NCBI GenBank assembly: GCA_045106195.1
Contig: JBGCEH010000024.1
Location: forward strand, 186,001 to 250,000
DNA from: Granulosicoccus sp045106195
Lineage (GTDB): Bacteria; Pseudomonadota; Gammaproteobacteria; Granulosicoccales; Granulosicoccaceae
DNA: 64,000 bases
Reading direction: 5' to 3'
Both the position numbers and the translations under genes were made by a program. Positions 63,178 through 64,000 of this stretch are shown in pieces (the first letter of the stretch is position 1; the number at the start of each line of letters is the position of its first letter). The notes beneath the pieces are model-generated. The model did no database searches and was not told the origin of the DNA. It saw only the letters and a program-made list of their open reading frames with translations.

Positions 63178-63381
63178 ATGGCAACAGGAACTGTCAAGTG
63201 GTTCAACGAAGCCAAAGGCTTCGGATTTCTGGCCCAGGACGATGGCGGCGAAGATGTCTTTGTGCATTTTTCGGCGATAAAGTCTGAGGGTTTCAAAACC
63301 CTGAGCGAAAACCAGAAAGTTACCTTCGATATCGAACAAGGTGCCAAGGGCCCTCAGGCAACTAACGTAATACCGGAATAA
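63178..63381 (+). CDS. Cold-shock domain protein (CspA family)
   Basis: 67 residues, a single OB-fold with RNP1 KGFGFL at 13-18 and RNP2 VFVHF near 27-31. It binds single-stranded nucleic acid as an RNA chaperone. The ribosome binding site GGGAGAG is strong, and the 192-bp upstream region after rhlB could hold a long structured leader typical of cold-shock genes. Whether it is cold-induced is not visible. Confidence 0.95.
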   Translation: MATGTVKWFNEAKGFGFLAQDDGGEDVFVHFSAIKSEGFKTLSENQKVTFDIEQGAKGPQATNVIPE

Positions 63382-63633
63382 GTCTGTTGAACCTGAGGCG
63401 CAGGGATGTAAATTCCTGTAAGCCTGCTATCAGCACGTGTTCACGCCCTTATCTGAATGCATATCCTTTTGTGCCCGCACAGCACAACGGTCAATCGTTA
63501 CAATACGGGGATGGCAAATACGCCTTCAAACCTCAACAGGCAGTGCTTGGCCTATAATTCGCAGGTCTGGCAAAGCGCGTCATTTCCTGATCGGCGCCAT
63601 CTATTTCTCAACGCTCAATCAAGTGGCTATTCC

Positions 63634-64000
63634 ATGGACCTACAGCTTGCCCGAAGTAACATGATCGAACAACAAGTACGCCCCTGGGATGTCCTTGACC
63701 AGAGCGTGCTTGATGTTCTTGCAGATGTACCTCGTGAATCATTCCTCGAGCCACGGCACAGAGGTGTCGCTTATAGTGACTTCCAACTGCCAATCGGTCA
63801 TGGGCAGCACATGCTAAAACCCACGCTAGACGGAAGACTCCTGCAAGCCCTGCTGCTCCGGGTGACCGACACCGTACTGGAAATCGGGACCGGCAGCGGT
63901 TACCTCACGGCATGTCTGGCACGGTTGAGTGCGCATGTGGACAGCATCGAGATTATCCCGACCCTGGCGGATTCGGCCAAAGCCAGGTTGAGCGAGATGG
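63634..64000 (+). CDS. Protein-L-isoaspartate O-methyltransferase family, 3' end outside window
   Basis: First 122 residues of a Pcm-like protein. MIEQQVRPWDVLDQSVLDVL near 10-29, the LPIGHGQHMLKPTLDGRLLQAL substrate block, and the AdoMet motif LEIGTGSGYLTACLA near 88-102 are present. The usual Ser in the GQT-(I/Y)-S block is replaced (GQHMLKP), as in the proteobacterial Pcm-like group often found upstream of tolC, so true isoaspartyl repair is not certain. It runs off the window. Confidence 0.85.
   Translation, partial: MDLQLARSNMIEQQVRPWDVLDQSVLDVLADVPRESFLEPRHRGVAYSDFQLPIGHGQHMLKPTLDGRLLQALLLRVTDTVLEIGTGSGYLTACLARLSAHVDSIEIIPTLADSAKARLSEM

Noticed and set aside
1..64000. tRNA, rRNA, CRISPR arrays, insertion sequences or phage genes
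   Set aside because: No cloverleaf-like or rRNA-like sequence was noticed in the gaps, no regularly spaced direct repeats, and no transposase, integrase or phage structural protein among the reading frames.

Overview
The window reads as chromosomal DNA of a free-living, probably marine gammaproteobacterium. The main evidence is the conserved rhlB-trxA-rho neighbourhood near the right end, together with a CysG-type siroheme synthase, a DmdA-type DMSP demethylase, sucrose-phosphate synthase and phosphatase (sucrose as compatible solute) and a moxR-bat cluster. A Granulosicoccaceae-like relative is a guess that the sequence alone cannot prove. Genes are densely packed with many 4-bp stop/start overlaps. 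I see no rRNA, tRNA, insertion sequence, prophage or CRISPR array.

Layout. 1-5.1 kb: a deaminase cut by the window edge, an unrecognised secreted protein, a fused 3-hydroxyacyl-CoA dehydrogenase/enoyl-CoA hydratase and dmdA. 5.2-10.8 kb: the pseudouridine kinase and glycosidase genes (psuK, psuG) on the + strand, separated by a two-gene minus-strand unit: an adenylation-carrier-hydrolase fusion and a hydrolase with a Cys nucleophile, both resembling exosortase-A-associated proteins. 10.8-13.5 kb: a TrpD-like phosphoribosyltransferase divergent from cysG. 13.5-20.2 kb: moxR-DUF58-DUF4381-batA-batB-batD. 20.4-21.3 kb: a secreted DUF2927 protein.

21.4-31.2 kb is the most interesting region: a complete set of ebo homologues (eboC-eboE, divergent eboF, then eboD-eboA-eboB) with three additional genes between them: an IPP isomerase directly coupled to eboB, a periplasmic quinoprotein-type dehydrogenase and a di-haem cytochrome c. 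Ebo genes are linked in cyanobacteria to moving a biosynthetic precursor to the periplasm. Here the added genes suggest a prenyl-linked compound that is oxidised in the periplasm (inference). 31.4-36.4 kb: a TMEM220-like membrane protein, an orphan CHASE histidine kinase, a Rieske ferredoxin and an oligopeptidase B. 36.4-39.2 kb: cbiX-dsrC-dsrM-dsrK, which with the peptidase forms one overlapping operon; no dsrAB is visible. 39.4-45.3 kb: a histidine phosphatase, a divergent histidinol dehydrogenase paralogue, and sucrose synthesis genes.

45.5-57.7 kb: polyamine and amino-acid catabolism (two puuB-like oxidases, a glutamine amidotransferase, puuA), a LysM protein, an SDR-aminotransferase-BKACE group, then an opposing transporter/CitE-like/BenE-like group. 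57.8-64 kb: housekeeping genes purD, rho, trxA, rhlB, a cold-shock protein and the start of a pcm-like methyltransferase that runs off the window.
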